Program-made: the position numbers and the translations under genes
Part shown: positions 10,451-23,900 of the stretch, piece by piece
Numbering within the stretch: position 1 is the first letter of the stretch
Layout of the letters: each line of letters begins with the position of its first letter
Notes under the pieces: generated by a model
What the model saw: only the letters and a program-made list of their open reading frames with translations
Databases searched by the model: none
What the model was told of the DNA's origin: nothing
Assembly: GCA_037954235.1 (NCBI GenBank)
Contig: JBBMOA010000038.1
Span: 62,001 to 126,000 of the forward strand
DNA length: 64,000 nucleotides
Direction of reading: 5' to 3'
DNA from: Aulostomus chinensis
Lineage: Eukaryota; Chordata; Actinopteri; Syngnathiformes; Aulostomidae

Positions 10451-13068
10451 CACTTGTAACTTCACTTTTATGCATCTTTCTATGCTTTCAGGTTGAAACT
10501 TGACTGAAAACTCACTTTTAACAAAAGTTATGGCATTTTTATGTCACAGGTCACAAATAGTGTTTTCTCAGCGAGAGAAGGCCAAAATGAACACTTCATG
10601 CAGAACTCCTGTATTTTGATGAAAACTCACTGAAATCAAGCTGTAACTTCAAGTTTATGCATCTTTCTATGCTTTCAGGTTGAAACTTGACTTAAAAATC
10701 ACTTTGAACAAAAGTTATGGCTGTTTTGTGTCACAGGTCACAAATAGCGTTTTCTCAGCGAGAGAAGGCCAAAATGAACACTTCATGCAGAACTCCTGTA
10801 TTTTGATGAAAACTCACTGAAATCAAGCTGTAACTTCAAGTTTATGCATCTTTCTATGCTTTCAGGTTGAAACTTGACTGAAAACTCACTTTGAACAAAA
10901 GTTATGGCATTTTTGTGTCACAGGTCACAAATAGCGTTTTCTCAGCGAGAGAAGGCCAAAATGAACACTTCATGCAGAACTCCTGTATTTTGATGAAAAC
11001 TCACTGAAATCCACCTGTAACTTCAAGTTTATGCATCTTTCTATGCTTTCAGGTTGAAACTTGACTGAAAACTCACTTTGAACAAAAGTTATGGCATTTT
11101 TGTGTCACAGGTCACAAATAGTGTTTTCTCAGCGAGAGAAGGCCAAAATGAACACTTCATGCAGAACTCCTGTATTTTGATGAAAACTCACTAAAATCCA
11201 CCTGTAACTTCAAGTTTATGCATCTTTCTATGCTTTCAGTTTGAAACTTGACTGAAAACTCACTTTGAACAAAAGTTATGGCATTTTTGTGTCACAGGTC
11301 ACAAATAGTGTTTTCTCAGCGAGAGAAGGCCAAAATGAACACTTCATGCAGAACTCCTGTATTTTGATGAAAACTCACTGAAATCCACCTGTAACTTCAA
11401 GTTTATGCATCTTTCTATGCTTTCAGGTTGAAACTTGACTGAAAACTCACTTTGAACAAAAGTTATGGCATTTTTATGTCACAGGTCACAAATAGTGTTT
11501 TCTCAGCGAGAGAAGGCCAAAATGAACACTTCATGCAGAACTCCTGTATTTTGATGAAAACTCACTGAAATCAACCTGTAACTTCAAGTTTATGCATCTT
11601 TCTATGTTTTCAGGTTTAAATTTGACTTAAAACTCACTTTGAACAAAAGTTATGGCATTTTTGTATCACAGGTCACAAATAGTGTTTTCTCAGCGAGAGA
11701 AGGCCAAAATGAACACTTCATGCAGAACTCCTGTATTTTGATGAAAACTCATTGAAATCCACTTGTAACTTCACTTTGATGCATCTTTCTATGCTTTCAG
11801 GTTGAAACTTGACTGAAAACTCACTTTTAACAAAAGTTATGGCATTTTTATGTCACAGGTCACAAATAGTGTTTTCTCAGCGAGAGAAGGCCAAAATGAA
11901 CACTTCATGCAGAACTCCTGTATTTTGATGAAAACTCACTGAAATCAAGCTGTAACTTCAAGTTTATGCATCTTTCTATGCTTTCAGGTTGAAACTTGAC
12001 TTAAAAATCACTTTGAACAAAAGTTATGGCTGTTTTGTGTCACAGGTCACAAATAGCGTTTTCTCAGCGAGAGAAGGCCAAAATGAACACTTCATGCAGA
12101 CCTCCTGTATTTTGATGAAAACTCACTGAAATCAAGCTGTAACTTCAAGTTTATGCATCTTTCTATGCTTTCAGGTTGAAACTTGACTGAAAACTCACTT
12201 TGAACAAAAGTTATGGCATTTTTGTGTCACAGGTCACAAATAGCGTTTTCTCAGCGAGAGAAGGCCAAAATGAACACTTCATGCAGAACTCCTGTATTTT
12301 GATGAAAACTCACTGAAATCCACCTGTAACTTCAAGTTTATGCATCTTTCTATGCTTTCAGGTTGAAACTTGACTGAAAACTCACTTTGAACAAAAGTTA
12401 TGGCATTTTTGTGTCACAGGTCACAAATAGTGTTTTCTCAGCGAGAGAAGGCCAAAATGAACACTTCATGCAGAACTCCTGTATTTTGATGAAAACTCAC
12501 TAAAATCCACCTGTAACTTCAAGTTTATGCATCTTTCTATGCTTTCAGGTTGAAACTTGACTGAAAACTAACTTTGAACAAAAGTTATGGCATTTTTGTG
12601 TCACAGGTCACAAATAGTGTTTTATCAGCGAGAGAAGGCCAAAATGAACACTTCATGCAGAACTCCTGTATTTTGATGAAAACTCACTGAAATCCACCTG
12701 TAACTTCAAGTTTATGCATCTTTCTATGCTTTCAGGTTGAAACTTGACTGAAAACTCACTTTGAACAAAAGTTATGGCATTTTTATGTCACAGGTCACAA
12801 ATAGTGTTTTCTCAGGGAGAGAAGGCCAAAATGAACACTTCATGCAGAACTCCTGTATTTTGATGAAAACTCACTGAAATCAACCTGTAACTTCAAGTTT
12901 ATGCATCTTTCTATGCTTTCAGGTTGAAACTTGACTTAAAACTCACTTTGAACAAAAGTTATGGCATTTTTGTATCACAGGTCACAAATAGTGTTTTCTC
13001 AGCGAGAGAAGGCCAAAATGAACACTTCATGCAGAACTCCTGTATTTTGATGAAAACTCATTGAAATC
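10451..13068. repeat. 7-unit (1,309 bp) tandem duplication: 10451-11759 and 11760-13068
   Basis: The copies begin at the rare CACTTGTAACTTCACTTT (10,451 and 11,760). They then share, in order, a TTTTAAC unit, a CTGTTTT/AGCG unit, TGTCAC units, a CACTAAAATCC tag (about 11,190 and 12,499), a TTTATGTCAC unit and a TTAAAACTCAC unit ending in CATTGAAATCC. Private changes include CAGTTTGAAAC (about 11,239) in copy 1, and GACCTCC (about 12,099), TTTATCAGCG (12,621) and CAGGGAGAG (about 12,813) in copy 2. Confidence 0.88.
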
Positions 13069-16050
13069 CACCTGTAACTTCAAGTTTGTGCATCTTTCTA
13101 TGCTTTCAGGTTGAAACTTGACTGAAAACTCACTTTTAACAAAAGTTATGGCATTTTTGTATCACAGGTCACAAATAGTGTTTTCTCAGCGAGAGAAGGC
13201 CAAAATGAACACTTCATGCAGAACTCCTGTATTTTGATGAAAACTCACTGAAATCAAACTGTAACTTCAAGTTTATGCATCTTTCTATGCTTTCAGGTTG
13301 AAACTTGACTTAAAAATCACTTTGAACAAAAGTTATGGCATTTTTGTATCACAGGTCACAAATAGTGTTTTCTCAGCGAGAGAAGGCCAAAATGAACACT
13401 TCATGCAGAACTCCTGTATTTTGATGAAAACTCACTGAAATCAAGCTGTAACTTCAAGTTTATGCATCTTTCTATGCTTTCAGGTTGAAACTTGACTTAA
13501 AAATCACTTTGAACAAAAATTATGGCATTTTTGTATCACAGGTCACAAATAGTGTTTTCTCAGCGAGAGAAGGCCAAAATGAACACTTCATGCAGAACTC
13601 CTGTATTTTGATGAAAACTCACTGAAATCAAGCTGTAACTTCAAGTTTATGCATCTTTCTATGCTTTCAGGTTGAAACTTGACTTAAAAATCACTTTGAA
13701 CAAAAGTTATGGCATTTTTTTATCACAGGTCACAAATAGTGTTTTCTCAGCGAGAGAAGGCCAAAATGAACACTTCATGCAGAACTCCTGTATTTTGATG
13801 AAAACTCACTGAAATCCACCTGTAACTTCAAGTTTATGCATCTTTCTATGCTTTCAGGTTGAAACTTGACTGAAAACTCACTTTGAACAAAAGTTATGGC
13901 ATTTTTGTGTCACAGGTCACAAATAGTGTTTTCTCAGCGAGAGAAGGCCAAAATGAACACTTCATGCAGAACTCCTGTATTTTGATGAAAACTCACTGAA
14001 ATCCACCTGTAACTTCAAGTTTATGCATCTTTCTATGCTTTCAGGTTGAAACTTGACTGAAAACTCACTTTGAACAAAAGTTATGGCATTTTTGTGTCAC
14101 AGGTCACAAATAGTGTTTTCTCAGCGAGAGAAGGCCAAAATGAACACTTCATGCAGAACTCCTGTATTTTGATGAAAACTCACTGAAATCAAGCTGTAAC
14201 TTCAAGTTTATGCATCTTTCTATGCTTTCAGGTTGAAACTTGACTTAAAAATCACTTTGAACAAAAGTTATGGCATTTTTGTATCACAGGTCACAAATAG
14301 TGTTTTCTCAGCGAGAGAAGGCCAAAATGAACACTTCATGCAGAACTCCTGTATTTTGATGAAAACTCACTGAAATCAAGCTGTAACTTCAAGTTTATGC
14401 ATCTTTCTATGCTTTCAGGTTGAAACTTGACTTAAAAATCACTTTGAACAAAAGTTATGGCATTTTTGTATCACAGGTCACAAATAGTGTTTTCTCATCG
14501 AGAGAAGGCCAAAATGAACACTTCATGCAGAACTCCTGTATTTTGATGAAAACTCATTGAAATCCACCTGTAACTTCAAGTTTGTGCATCTTTCTATGCT
14601 TTCAGGTTGAAACTTGACTGAAAACTCACTTTTAACAAAAGTTATGGCATTTTTGTATCACAGGTCACAAATAGTGTTTTCTCAGCGAGAGAAGGCCAAA
14701 ATGAACACTTCATGCAGAACTCCTGTATTTTGATGAAAACTCACTGAAATCAAACTGTAACTTCAAGTTTATGCATCTTTCTATGCTTTCAGGTTGAAAC
14801 TTGACTTAAAAATCACTTTGAACAAAAGTTATGGCATTTTTGTATCACAGGTCACAAATAGTGTTTTCTCAGCGAGAGAAGGCCAAAATGAACACTTCAT
14901 GCAGAACTCCTGTATTTTGATGAAAACTCACTGAAATCAAGCTGTAACTTCAAGTTTATGCATCTTTCTATGCTTTCAGGTTGAAACTTGACTTAAAAAT
15001 CACTTTGAACAAAAATTATGGCATTTTTGTATCACAGGTCACAAATAGTGTTTTCTCAGCGAGAGAAGGCCAAAATGAACACTTCATGCAGAACTCCTGT
15101 ATTTTGATGAAAACTCACTGAAATCAAGCTGTAACTTCAAGTTTATGCATCTTTCTATGCTTTCAGGTTGAAACTTGACTTAAAAATCACTTTGAACAAA
15201 AGTTATGGCATTTTTTTATCACAGGTCACAAATAGTGTTTTCTCAGCGAGAGAAGGCCAAAATGAACACTTCATGCAGAACTCCTGTATTTTGATGAAAA
15301 CTCACTGAAATCCACCTGTAACTTCAAGTTTATGCATCTTTCTATGCTTTCAGGTTGAAACTTGACTGAAAACTCACTTTGAACAAAAGTTATGGCATTT
15401 TTGTGTCACAGGTCACAAATAGTGTTTTCTCAGCGAGAGAAGGCCAAAATGAACACTTCATGCAGAACTCCTGTATTTTGATGAAAACTCACTGAAATCC
15501 ACCTGTAACTTCAAGTTTATGCATCTTTCTATGCTTTCAGGTTGAAACTTGACTGAAAACTCACTTTGAACAAAAGTTATGGCATTTTTGTGTCACAGGT
15601 CACAAATAGTGTTTTCTCAGCGAGAGAAGGCCAAAATGAACACTTCATGCAGAACTCCTGTATTTTGATGAAAACTCACTGAAATCAAGCTGTAACTTCA
15701 AGTTTATGCATCTTTCTATGCTTTCAGGTTGAAACTTGACTTAAAAATCACTTTGAACAAAAGTTATGGCATTTTTGTATCACAGGTCACAAATAGTGTT
15801 TTCTCAGCGAGAGAAGGCCAAAATGAACACTTCATGCAGAACTCCTGTATTTTGATGAAAACTCACTGAAATCAAGCTGTAACTTCAAGTTTATGCATCT
15901 TTCTATGCTTTCAGGTTGAAACTTGACTTAAAAATCACTTTGAACAAAAGTTATGGCATTTTTGTATCACAGGTCACAAATAGTGTTTTCTCATCGAGAG
16001 AAGGCCAAAATGAACACTTCATGCAGAACTCCTGTATTTTGATGAAAACT
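13059..16050. repeat. 8-unit (1,496 bp) tandem duplication: 13059-14554 and 14555-16050
   Basis: Both copies begin at CATTGAAATCCACCTG followed by AAGTTTGTGC. They continue with TTTTAACAAAAG, CAAACTGTAAC, AAAAATTATGG and TTTTTTTATCAC units, and end with the rare TTTCTCATCGAGAG (14,495 and 15,991). By eye the copies are almost identical, which points to a young duplication. It directly abuts the 7-unit duplication upstream and another 8-unit duplication downstream. Confidence 0.9.
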
Positions 16051-18675
16051 CACTGAAATCAACCTGTAATTTCAAGTTTATGCATCTTTCTATGCTTTCA
16101 GGTTGAAACTTGACTGAAAACTCACTTTGAACAAAAGTTATGGCATTTTTATGTCACAGGTCACAAATAGTGTTTTCTCAGCGAGAGAAGGCCAAAATGA
16201 ACACTTCATGCAGAACTCCTGTATTTTGATGAAAACTCACTGAAATCAAGCTGTAACTTCAAGTTTATGCATCTTTCTATGCTTTCAGGTTGAAACTTGA
16301 CTGAAAACTCACTTTCAACAAAAGTTATGGCTGTTTTGTGTCACAGGTCACAAATAGCGTTTTCTCAGCAAGAGAAGGCCAAAATGAACACTTCATGCAG
16401 AACTCCTGTATTTTGATGAAAACTCACTGAAATCAAGCTGTAACTTCAAGTTTATGCATCTTTCTATGCTTTCAGGTTGAAACTTGACTTAAAACTCACT
16501 TTGAACAAAAGTTATGGCATTTTTGTATCACAGGTCACAAATAGTGTTTTCTCAGCGAGAGAAGGCTTAAAATGAACACTTCATGCAGAACTCCTGTATT
16601 TTGATGAAAACTCATGAAATCAAGCTGTAACTTCAAGTTTATGCATCTTTCTATGCTTTCAGGTTTAAACTTGATTTAAAAATCACTTTGAACAAAAGTT
16701 ATGGCATTTTTTTATCACAGGTCACAAATAGTGTTTTCTCAGCGAGAGAAGGCCAAAATGAACACTTCATGCAGAACTCCTGTATTTTGATGAAAACTCA
16801 TTGAAATCCACCTGTAACTTCAAGTTTATGCATCTTTCTATGCTTTCAGGTTGAAACTTGACTGAAAACTCACTTTGAACAAAAGTTATGGCATTTTTGT
16901 TTCACAGGTCACAAATAGTGTTTTATCAGCGAGAGAAGGCCAAAATGAACACTTCATGCAGAACTCCTGTATTTTGATGAAAACTCACTGAAATCCACCT
17001 GTAACTTCAAGTTTATGCATCTTTCTATGCTTTCAGGTTGAAACTTGACTGAAAACTCACTTTGAACAAAAGTTATGGCATTTTTATGTCACAGGTCACA
17101 AATAGTGTTTTCTCAGCGAGAGAAGGCCAAAATGAACACTTCATGCAGAACTCCTGTATTTTGATGAAAACTCACTGAAATCAAGCTGTAACTTCAAGTT
17201 TATGCGTCTTTCTATGCTTTCAGGTTGAAACTTGACTTAAAAATCACTTTGAACAAAAGTTATGGCATTTTTGTATCACAGGTCACAAATAGTGTTTTCT
17301 CAGCGAGAGAAGGCCAAAATGAACACTTCATGCAGAACTCCTGTGTTTTGATGAAAACTCACTGAAATCCACCTGTAACTTCAATTTTGTGCATCTTTCT
17401 ATGCTTTCAGGTTGAAACTTGACTGAAAACTCACTTTGAACAAAAGTTATGGCATTTTTGTATCACAGGTCACAAATAGTGTTTTCTCAGCGAGAGAAGG
17501 CCAAAATGAACACTTCATGCAGAACTCCTGTATTTTGATGAAAACTCACTGAAATCAACCTGTAATTTCAAGTTTATGCATCTTTCTATGCTTTCAGGTT
17601 GAAACTTGACTGAAAACTCACTTTGAACAAAAGTTATGGCATTTTTATGTCACAGGTCACAAATAGTGTTTTCTCAGCGAGAGAAGGCCAAAATGAACAC
17701 TTCATGCAGAACTCCTGTATTTTGATGAAAACTCACTGAAATCAAGCTGTAACTTCAAGTTTATGCATCTTTCTATGCTTTCAGGTTGAAACTTGACTGA
17801 AAACTCACTTTCAACAAAAGTTATGGCTGTTTTGTGTCACAGGTCACAAATAGCGTTTTCTCAGCAAGAGAAGGCCAAAATGAACACTTCATGCAGAACT
17901 CCTGTATTTTGATGAAAACTCACTGAAATCAAGCTGTAACTTCAAGTTTATGCATCTTTCTATGCTTTCAGGTTGAAACTTGACTTAAAACTCACTTTGA
18001 ACAAAAGTTATGGCATTTTTGTATCACAGGTCACAAATAGTGTTTTCTCAGCGAGAGAAGGCTTAAAATGAACACTTCATGCAGAACTCCTGTATTTTGA
18101 TGAAAACTCATGAAATCAAGCTGTAACTTCAAGTTTATGCATCTTTCTATGCTTTCAGGTTTAAACTTGATTTAAAAATCACTTTGAACAAAAGTTATGG
18201 CATTTTTTTATCACAGGTCACAAATAGTGTTTTCTCAGCGAGAGAAGGCCAAAATGAACACTTCATGCAGAACTCCTGTATTTTGATGAAAACTCATTGA
18301 AATCCACCTGTAACTTCAAGTTTATGCATCTTTCTATGCTTTCAGGTTGAAACTTGACTGAAAACTCACTTTGAACAAAAGTTATGGCATTTTTGTTTCA
18401 CAGGTCACAAATAGTGTTTTATCAGCGAGAGAAGGCCAAAATGAACACTTCATGCAGAACTCCTGTATTTTGATGAAAACTCACTGAAATCCACCTGTAA
18501 CTTCAAGTTTATGCATCTTTCTATGCTTTCAGGTTGAAACTTGACTGAAAACTCACTTTGAACAAAAGTTATGGCATTTTTATGTCACAGGTCACAAATA
18601 GTGTTTTCTCAGCGAGAGAAGGCCAAAATGAACACTTCATGCAGAACTCCTGTATTTTGATGAAAACTCACTGAA
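16051..18675. repeat. Second 8-unit duplication: 16051-17546 and 17547 to about 18675 (second copy partial)
   Basis: The tags AACCTGTAATTTC (16,060 and 17,556), AAGGCTTAAAATG with ACTCATGAAAT (16,561 and 18,057), GGTTTAAACTTGATTT, and GTTTCACAGG with TTTATCAGCG recur 1,496 bp apart. The second copy covers about six units before switching at about 18,675 to a haplotype series matching 12,600-13,440. Confidence 0.88.
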
Positions 18676-19237
18676 ATCAACCTGTAACTTCAAGTTTATG
18701 CATCTTTCTATGCTTTCAGGTTGAAACTTGACTTAAAACTCACTTTGAACAAAAGTTATGGCATTTTTGTATCACAGGTCACAAATAGTGTTTTCTCAGC
18801 GAGAGAAGGCCAAAATGAACACTTCATGCAGAACTCCTGTATTTTGATGAAAACTCATTGAAATCCACCTGTAACTTCAAGTTTGTGCATCTTTCTATGC
18901 TTTCAGGTTGAAACTTGACTGAAAACTCACTTTTAACAAAAGTTATGGCATTTTTGTATCACAGGTCACAAATAGTGTTTTCTCAGCGAGAGAAGGCCAA
19001 AATGAACACTTCATGCAGAACTCCTGTATTTTGATGAAAACTCACTGAAATCAAACTGTAACTTCAAGTTTATGCATCTTTCTATGCTTTCAGGTTGAAA
19101 CTTGACTTAAAAATCACTTTGAACAAAAGTTATGGCATTTTTGTATCACAGGTCACAAATAGTGTTTTCTCAGCGAGAGAAGGCCAAAATGAACACTTCA
19201 TGCAGAACTCCTGTATTTTGATGAAAACTCACTGAAA
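18397..19237. repeat. Displaced copy of 12600-13440, 31 units away
   Basis: At 5,797 bp (31 x 187) the segments share TTTATCAGCG (12,621 and 18,418), AAATCAACCTGTAAC, a TTAAAACTCAC unit, CATTGAAATCC with AAGTTTGTGC (13,085 and 18,882), TTTTAACAAAAG and CAAACTGTAAC. Identity ends at about 19,237, where AAATCCGCCTG begins; that state is otherwise seen only at 10,071. Confidence 0.8.
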
Positions 19238-20900
19238 TCCGCCTGTAACTTCAAGTTTATGCATCTTTCTATGCTTTCAGGTTGAAACTTGACTGAAAAC
19301 TCACTTTGAACAAAAGTTATGGCATTTTTGTGTCACAGGTTACAAATAGTGTTTTCTCAGCGAGAGAAGGCCAAAATGAACACTTCATGCAGAACTCCTG
19401 TATTTTGATGAAAACTCACTGAAATCAAGCTGTAACTTCAAGTTTATGCATCTTTCTATGCTTTCAGGTTGAAACTTGACTTAAAAATCACTTTGAACAA
19501 AAGTTATGGCTGTTTTGTGTCACAGGTCACAAATAGCGTTTTCTCAGCGAGAGAAGGCCAAAATGAACACTTCATGCAGAACTCCTGTATTTTGATGAAA
19601 ACTCACTGAAATCAAGCTGTAACTTCAAGTTTATGCATCTTTCTATGCTTTCAGGTTGAAACTTGACTGAAAACTCACTTTGAACAAAAGTTATGGCATT
19701 TTTGTATCACAGGTCAAAAATAGTGTTTTCTCAGCGAGAGAAGGCCAAAATGAACACTTCATGCAGAACTCCTGTATTTTGATGAAAACTCATTGAAATC
19801 CACCTGTAACTTCAAGTTTGTGCATCTTTCTATGCTTTCAGGTTGAAACTTGACTGAAAACTCACTTTGAACAAAAGTTATGGCATTTTTGTATCACAGG
19901 TCACAAATAGTGTTTTCTCAGCGAGAGAAGGCCAAAATGAACACTTCATGCAGAACTCCTTTATTTTGATGAAAACTCACTGAAATCCAGCTGTAACTTC
20001 AAGTTAATGCATCTTTCTATGCTTTCAGGTTGAAACTTGACTTAAAAATCACTTTGAACAAAAGTTATGGCATTTTTGTATCACAGGTCACAAATAGTGT
20101 TTTCTCAGCGAGAGAAGGCCAAAATGAACACTTCATGCAGAACTCCTGTATTTTGATGAAAACTCACTGAAATCAAGCTGTAACTTCAAGTTTATGCATC
20201 TTTCTATGCTTTCAGGTTGAAACTTGACTGAAAACTCACTTTGAACAAAAGTTATGGCATTTTTGTGTCACAGGTCACAAATAGCGTTTTCTCAGCGAGA
20301 GAAGGCCAAAATGAACACTTCATGCAGAACTCCTGTATTTTGATGAAAACTCATTGAAATCCACCTGTAACTTCAAGTTTGTGCATCTTTCTATGCTTTC
20401 AGGTTGAAACTTGACTGAAAACTCACTTTGAACAAAAGTTATGGCATTTTTGTATCACAGGTCACAAATAGTGTTTTCTCAGCGAGAGAAGGCCAAAATG
20501 AACACTTCATGAAGAACTCCTGTATTTTGATGAAAACTCACTGAAATCCACCTGTAACTTCAAGTTTATGCATCTTTCTATGCTTTCAGGTTGAAACTTG
20601 ACTGAAAACTCACTTTGAACAAAAGTCATGGCATTTTTGTGTCACAGGTCACAAATAGCGTTTTCTCAGCGAGAGAAGGCCAAAATGAACACTTCATGCA
20701 GAACTCCTGTATTTTGATGAAAACTCACTCAAATCCACCTGTAACTTCAAGTTTATGCATCTTTCTATGCTTTCAGGTTGAAACTTGACTGAAAACTCAC
20801 TTTGAACAAAAGTTATGGCTTTTTTGTGTCACAGGTTACAAATAGTGTTTTCTCAGCGAGAGAAGGCCAAAATGAACACTTCATGCAGAACTCCTGTATT
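19238..20900. repeat. Satellite units without a clear block assignment
   Basis: About nine units mix the GGTTAC, CTGTTTT/AGCG, GTATCAC and TGTCAC haplotypes. Notable single states are AAATCCGCC (about 19,234), GGTCAAAAATAG (about 19,714), AAGTTAATGC (about 20,002), CATGAAGAAC (about 20,508) and AAAAGTCATGG (about 20,623). I could not match the whole stretch to one other block. No gene or non-satellite sequence is present. Confidence 0.7.
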
Positions 20901-23900
20901 TTGATGAAAACTCACTGAAATCCACCTGTAACTTCAATTTTATGCATCTTTCTATGCTTTCAGGTTGAAACTTGACTGAAAACTCACTTTTGACAAAAGT
21001 TATGGCATTTTTATGTCACAGGTCACAAATAGTGTTTTCTCAGCGAGAGAAGGCCAAAATGAACACTTCATGCAGAACTCCTGTATTTTGATGAAAACTC
21101 ACTGAAATCAAGCTGTAACTTCAAGTTTATGCATCTTTCTATGCTTTCAGGTTGAAACTTGACTTAAAAATCACTTTGAACAAAAGTTATGGCATTTTTG
21201 TATCACAGGTCAGAAATAGTGTTTTCTCAGCGAGAGAAGGCCAAAATGAACACTTCATGCAGAACTCCTGTATTTTGATGAAAACTCACTGAAATCAAGC
21301 TGTAACTTCAAGTTTATGCATCTTTCTATGCTTTCAGGTTGAAACTTGACTGAAAACTCACTTTGAACAAAAGTTATGGCATTTTTGTGTCACAGGTCAC
21401 AAATAGCGTTTTCTCAGCGAGAGAAGGCCAAAATGAACACTTCATGCAGAACTCCTGTATTTTGATGAAAACTCACTGAAATCCACCTGTAACTTCAAGT
21501 TTATGCATCTTTCTATGCTTTCAGGTTGAAACTTGACTGAAAACTCACTTTGAACAAAAGTTATGGCTTTTTTGTGTCACAGGTTACAAATAGTGTTTTC
21601 TCAGCGAGAGAAGGCCAAAATGAACACTTCATGCAGAACTCCTGTATTTTGATGAAAACTCACTGAAATCCACCTGTAACTTCAAGTTTATGCATCTTTC
21701 TATGCTTTCAGGTTGAAACTTGACTGAAAACTCACTTTGAACAAAAGTTATGGCATTTTTATGTCACAGGTCACAAATAGTGTTTTCTCAGCGAGAGAAG
21801 GCCAAAATGAACACTTCATGCAGAACTCCTGTATTTTGATGAAAACTCACTGAAATCCACCTGTAACTTCAATTTTATGCATCTTTCTATGCTTTCAGGT
21901 TGAAACTTGACTGAAAACTCACTTTTCACAAAAGTTATGGCATTTTTGTGTCACAGGTCACAAATAGCGTTTTCTCAGCGAGAGAAGGCCAAAATGAACA
22001 CTTCATGCAGAACTCCTGTATTTTGATGAAAACTCACTGAAATCCACCTGTAACTTCAAGTTTATGCATCTTTCTATGCTTTCAGGTTGAAACTTGACTG
22101 AAAACTCACTTTGAAAAAAGTTATGGCATTTTTGTGTCACAGGTCACAAATAGTGTTTTCTCAGCGAGAGAAGGCCAAAATGAACACTTCATGCAGAACT
22201 CCTGTATTTTGATGAAAACTCACTGAAATCCACCTGTAACTTCAAGTTTATGCATCTTTCTATGCTTTCAGGTTGAAACTTGACTGAAAACTCACTTTGA
22301 ACAAAAGTTATGGCATTTTTGTGTCACAGGTCACAAATAGTGTTTTCTCAGCGAGAGAAGGCCAAAATGAACACTTCATGCAGAACTCCTGTATTTTGAT
22401 GAAAACTCACTGAAATCCACCTGTAACTTCAAGTTTATGCATCTTTCTATGCTTTCAGGTTGAAAATTGACTGAAAACTCACTTTGAACAAAAGTTATGG
22501 CATTTTTGTGTCACAGGTCACAAATAGTGTTTTCTCAGCGAGAGAAGGCCAAAATGAACACTTCATGCAGAAATCCTGTATTTTGATGAAAACTCACTGA
22601 AATCCACCTGTAACTTCAAGTTTATGCATCTTTCTATGCTTTCAGGTTGAAACTTGACTGAAAACTCACTTTGAACAAAAGTTATGGCATTTTTGTGTCA
22701 CAGGTCACAAATAGTGTTTTCTCAGCGAGAGAAGGCTTAAAATGAACACTTCATGCAGAACTCCTGTATTTTGATGAAAACTCATGAAATCAAGCTGTAA
22801 ATTCAAGTTTATGCATCTTTCTATGCTTTCAGGTTGAAACTTGACTGAAAACTCACTTTGAACAAAAGTTATGGCATTTTTATGTCACACGTCACAAATA
22901 GTGTTTTCTCAGCGAGAGAAGGCCAAAATGAACACATCATGCAGAACTCCTGTATTTTGATGAAAACTCACTGAAATCCACCTGTAACTTCAATTTTATG
23001 CATCTTTCTATGCTTTCAGGTTGAAACTTGACTGAAAACTCACTTTTGACAAAAGTTATGGCATTTTTATGTCACAGGTCACAAATAGTGTTTTCTCAGC
23101 GAGAGAAGGCCAAAATGAACACTTCATGCAGAACTCCTGTATTTTGATGAAAACTCACTGAAATCAAGCTGTAACTTCAAGTTTATGCATCTTTCTATGC
23201 TTTCAGGTTGAAACTTGACTTAAAAATCACTTTGAACAAAAGTTATGGCATTTTTGTATCACAGGTCAGAAATAGTGTTTTCTCAGCGAGAGAAGGCCAA
23301 AATGAACACTTCATGCAGAACTCCTGTATTTTGATGAAAACTCACTGAAATCAAGCTGTAACTTCAAGTTTATGCATCTTTCTATGCTTTCAGGTTGAAA
23401 CTTGACTGAAAACTCACTTTGAACAAAAGTTATGGCATTTTTGTGTCACAGGTCACAAATAGCGTTTTCTCAGCGAGAGAAGGCCAAAATGAACACTTCA
23501 TGCAGAACTCCTGTATTTTGATGAAAACTCACTGAAATCCACCTGTAACTTCAAGTTTATGCATCTTTCTATGCATTCAGGTTGAAACTTGACTGAAAAC
23601 TCACTTTGAACAAAAGTTATGGCATTTTTGTGTCACAGGTCAAAAATAGTGTTTTCTCAGCGAGAGAAGGCCAAAATGAACACTTCATGCAGAACTCCTG
23701 TATTTTGATGAAAACTCACTGAAATCCACCTGTAACTTCAAGTTTATGCATCTTTCTATGCTTTCAGATTGAAACTTGACTGAAAACTCACTTTGAACAA
23801 AAGTTATGGCATTTTTGTGTCACAGGTTACAAATAGTGTTTTCTCAGCGAGAGAAGGCCAAAATGAACACTTCATGCAGAACTCCTGTATTTTGATGAAA

